The translations under genes and the position numbers were made by a program. The notes beneath the pieces were generated by a model. The model was not told where the DNA came from. It saw only the letters and a list, made by a program, of their open reading frames with translations, and made no database searches. Below, in pieces: positions 63,040 through 64,000 of a DNA stretch of 64,000 bases. How positions within the stretch are numbered: the stretch's first letter is position 1; each line of letters opens with the position of its first letter. The DNA comes from Epiperipatus broadwayi (Eukaryota > Onychophora > Udeonychophora > Euonychophora > Peripatidae). The DNA is taken from assembly GCA_028023455.1 (NCBI GenBank), contig JAQFVV010000001.1, positions 20,829,611 through 20,893,610 of the forward strand. The letters run 5' to 3'.

Positions 63040-63455
63040 TCAAAGGATATCTTCATGAATTTGATGGTTTTAGAATCAAAAAATGTTATCATCAAAGTTT
63101 TTTTTCTCTTAATTTTTATTCATTTTTTCCATAAAAGATAACCTCGGCATTATCAAATAATATTTTTTGATCTGTATTCAGTTCATGAATATACAAAGCC
63201 AAGTCATGATATCTATTTTTGATTACTTTTATGAACTTTGTCATTAAGACTTAATTTACTCTGACCTATATAAATATTATGACAAGTGCAAAGAATCTTA
63301 TAAACTAACTCAGGAATAGATTTGCAATCAATTGACTGTTTGGAACTATTTAGTGATGAATTTAAATTCAGGCTTTTCTTCCACACAACTTTCATATCAC
63401 TCAATAAAAAACTATTTTTATAAATCAATTTACTAATTGATGGATAACATTTCAT
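63040..63455 (-). pseudogene. Penelope-like GIY-YIG endonuclease fragment
   Basis: The minus-strand frame 63455-63213 contains VYKILCTCHNIYIGQSKLSL, the cysteine-rich GIY-YIG core as found at the C-terminus of Penelope-like proteins. After a frameshift near 63215 the text continues RYHDLALYIHE and ILFDNAEVI, matching the second half of the domain ('A...H....H..DF.NA.VI'). The N-terminal part of the frame (VVWKKSLNLNSSL) resembles the linker between RT and endonuclease. No RT motif is visible up to the window edge. It differs from the 26-28 kb element and belongs to another Penelope lineage. It is not functional. Confidence 0.75.
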
Positions 63456-63459
63456 TTAT

Positions 63460-64000
63460 ACCTATAGTCTGAAAAAAATTATTATATATATTGTACCATT
63501 AATCAAGCATTACATGTTTGTAATAATTTTGTCTAAAATTATTAAAATAAAAAAAATCCATAAACAGCATAAAGATTTTAAAATTAAAATTTAATAAATA
63601 AAAATCACTGCAAAATCAATTACCAATAAATGACTAAAATAAGTTTTATCAAAAGAAATGATTAAAGGTTCAATAAATAATAATATAATTTAGAATAAGT
63701 TTAAGAAAGAAGTGTTATTTAGAAAGTTGAAGAGTTTTCTTTTAAAAAAGCAGTTTGCTCAGGGAATCTAAATGCTACATCATTCATAAAGTTTTTGCAA
63801 ATTAAAGAGTGATTAGAAGGGGAAAAATTAACTTAGTAAAATTTTAAAAAAATTTAAAAAACTAAAATCTCTCTTTCCATTTACTTAAAAATGAGAGATG
63901 TGTGTGTAAAGTAATGTTGATTTTAAATACATAGAGAAATAAAAGGAGTGTGTGCATGAAAAGGATGCATGAAAGGGAGAAAGAAAATGAATTTATCAAA
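63460..64000. other. AT-rich non-coding DNA at the window edge
   Basis: Upstream of the Penelope fragment in its orientation, where RT sequence would be expected; none is readable. Confidence 0.5.

Overview
This is a very AT-rich eukaryotic window (by eye roughly three quarters A+T) from an invertebrate animal genome. It has no bacterial-style gene packing, no rRNA, no CRISPR array and no convincing host protein-coding exon. Long poly(A/T) and (TA)n tracts and many eroded transposons are typical of intergenic or intronic DNA. The mix of a GIY-YIG Penelope-like element, an RTE-type LINE, a Merlin transposase, a hAT MITE, a Ty3/gypsy-like Gag and tRNA-derived SINEs points to a metazoan. The exact phylum cannot be fixed from this sequence; cnidarian, flatworm, mollusc and arachnid are all possible.

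Layout. 1-13.8 kb: AT-rich DNA with a foldback element (0.92 kb), a GC-richer SINE-like patch (3.4 kb), degenerate tandem repeats (5.4 and 6.4 kb), a Merlin transposase remnant (minus strand, 5.9-6.3 kb), a 61-bp-arm inverted-repeat MITE (9.7 kb), a decayed RTE-like LINE with endonuclease and RT blocks (10.7-12.4 kb) and a SINE (13.7 kb). 13.8-23 kb: a 1.73-kb sequence present twice in direct orientation; the second copy lies inside a unit bounded by about 205-bp direct repeats. 25-29.3 kb: a foldback element with a hammerhead-like core, then a nearly full-length but frameshifted Penelope-like element (minus strand) with its two direct terminal repeats. 31-35 kb: (TA)n, small MITEs, a second copy of the SINE in the opposite orientation and a third foldback. 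39.9-44.5 kb: the best preserved element, an LTR retrotransposon carrying only gag, inserted in a TA tract. 44.5-49.3 kb: a foldback cluster, a 298-bp duplication and the fourth foldback copy. 50.4-51.4 kb: a 375-bp hAT MITE with a perfect 8-bp target duplication, nested in an older inverted repeat. 53.7-54.6 kb: a promoter-plus-leader unit followed by a GC-rich hairpin cluster, perhaps a solo LTR. 59-64 kb: TA tracts, a perfect 68-bp palindrome and a second Penelope GIY-YIG fragment.

No genes here work together in a pathway. The window is best read as a layered record of transposition, with the gag-only LTR element and the hAT MITE as the best preserved insertions. The most interesting leads are the gag-only element with a possibly spliced LTR leader, and the hammerhead-like core repeated in the foldback family.
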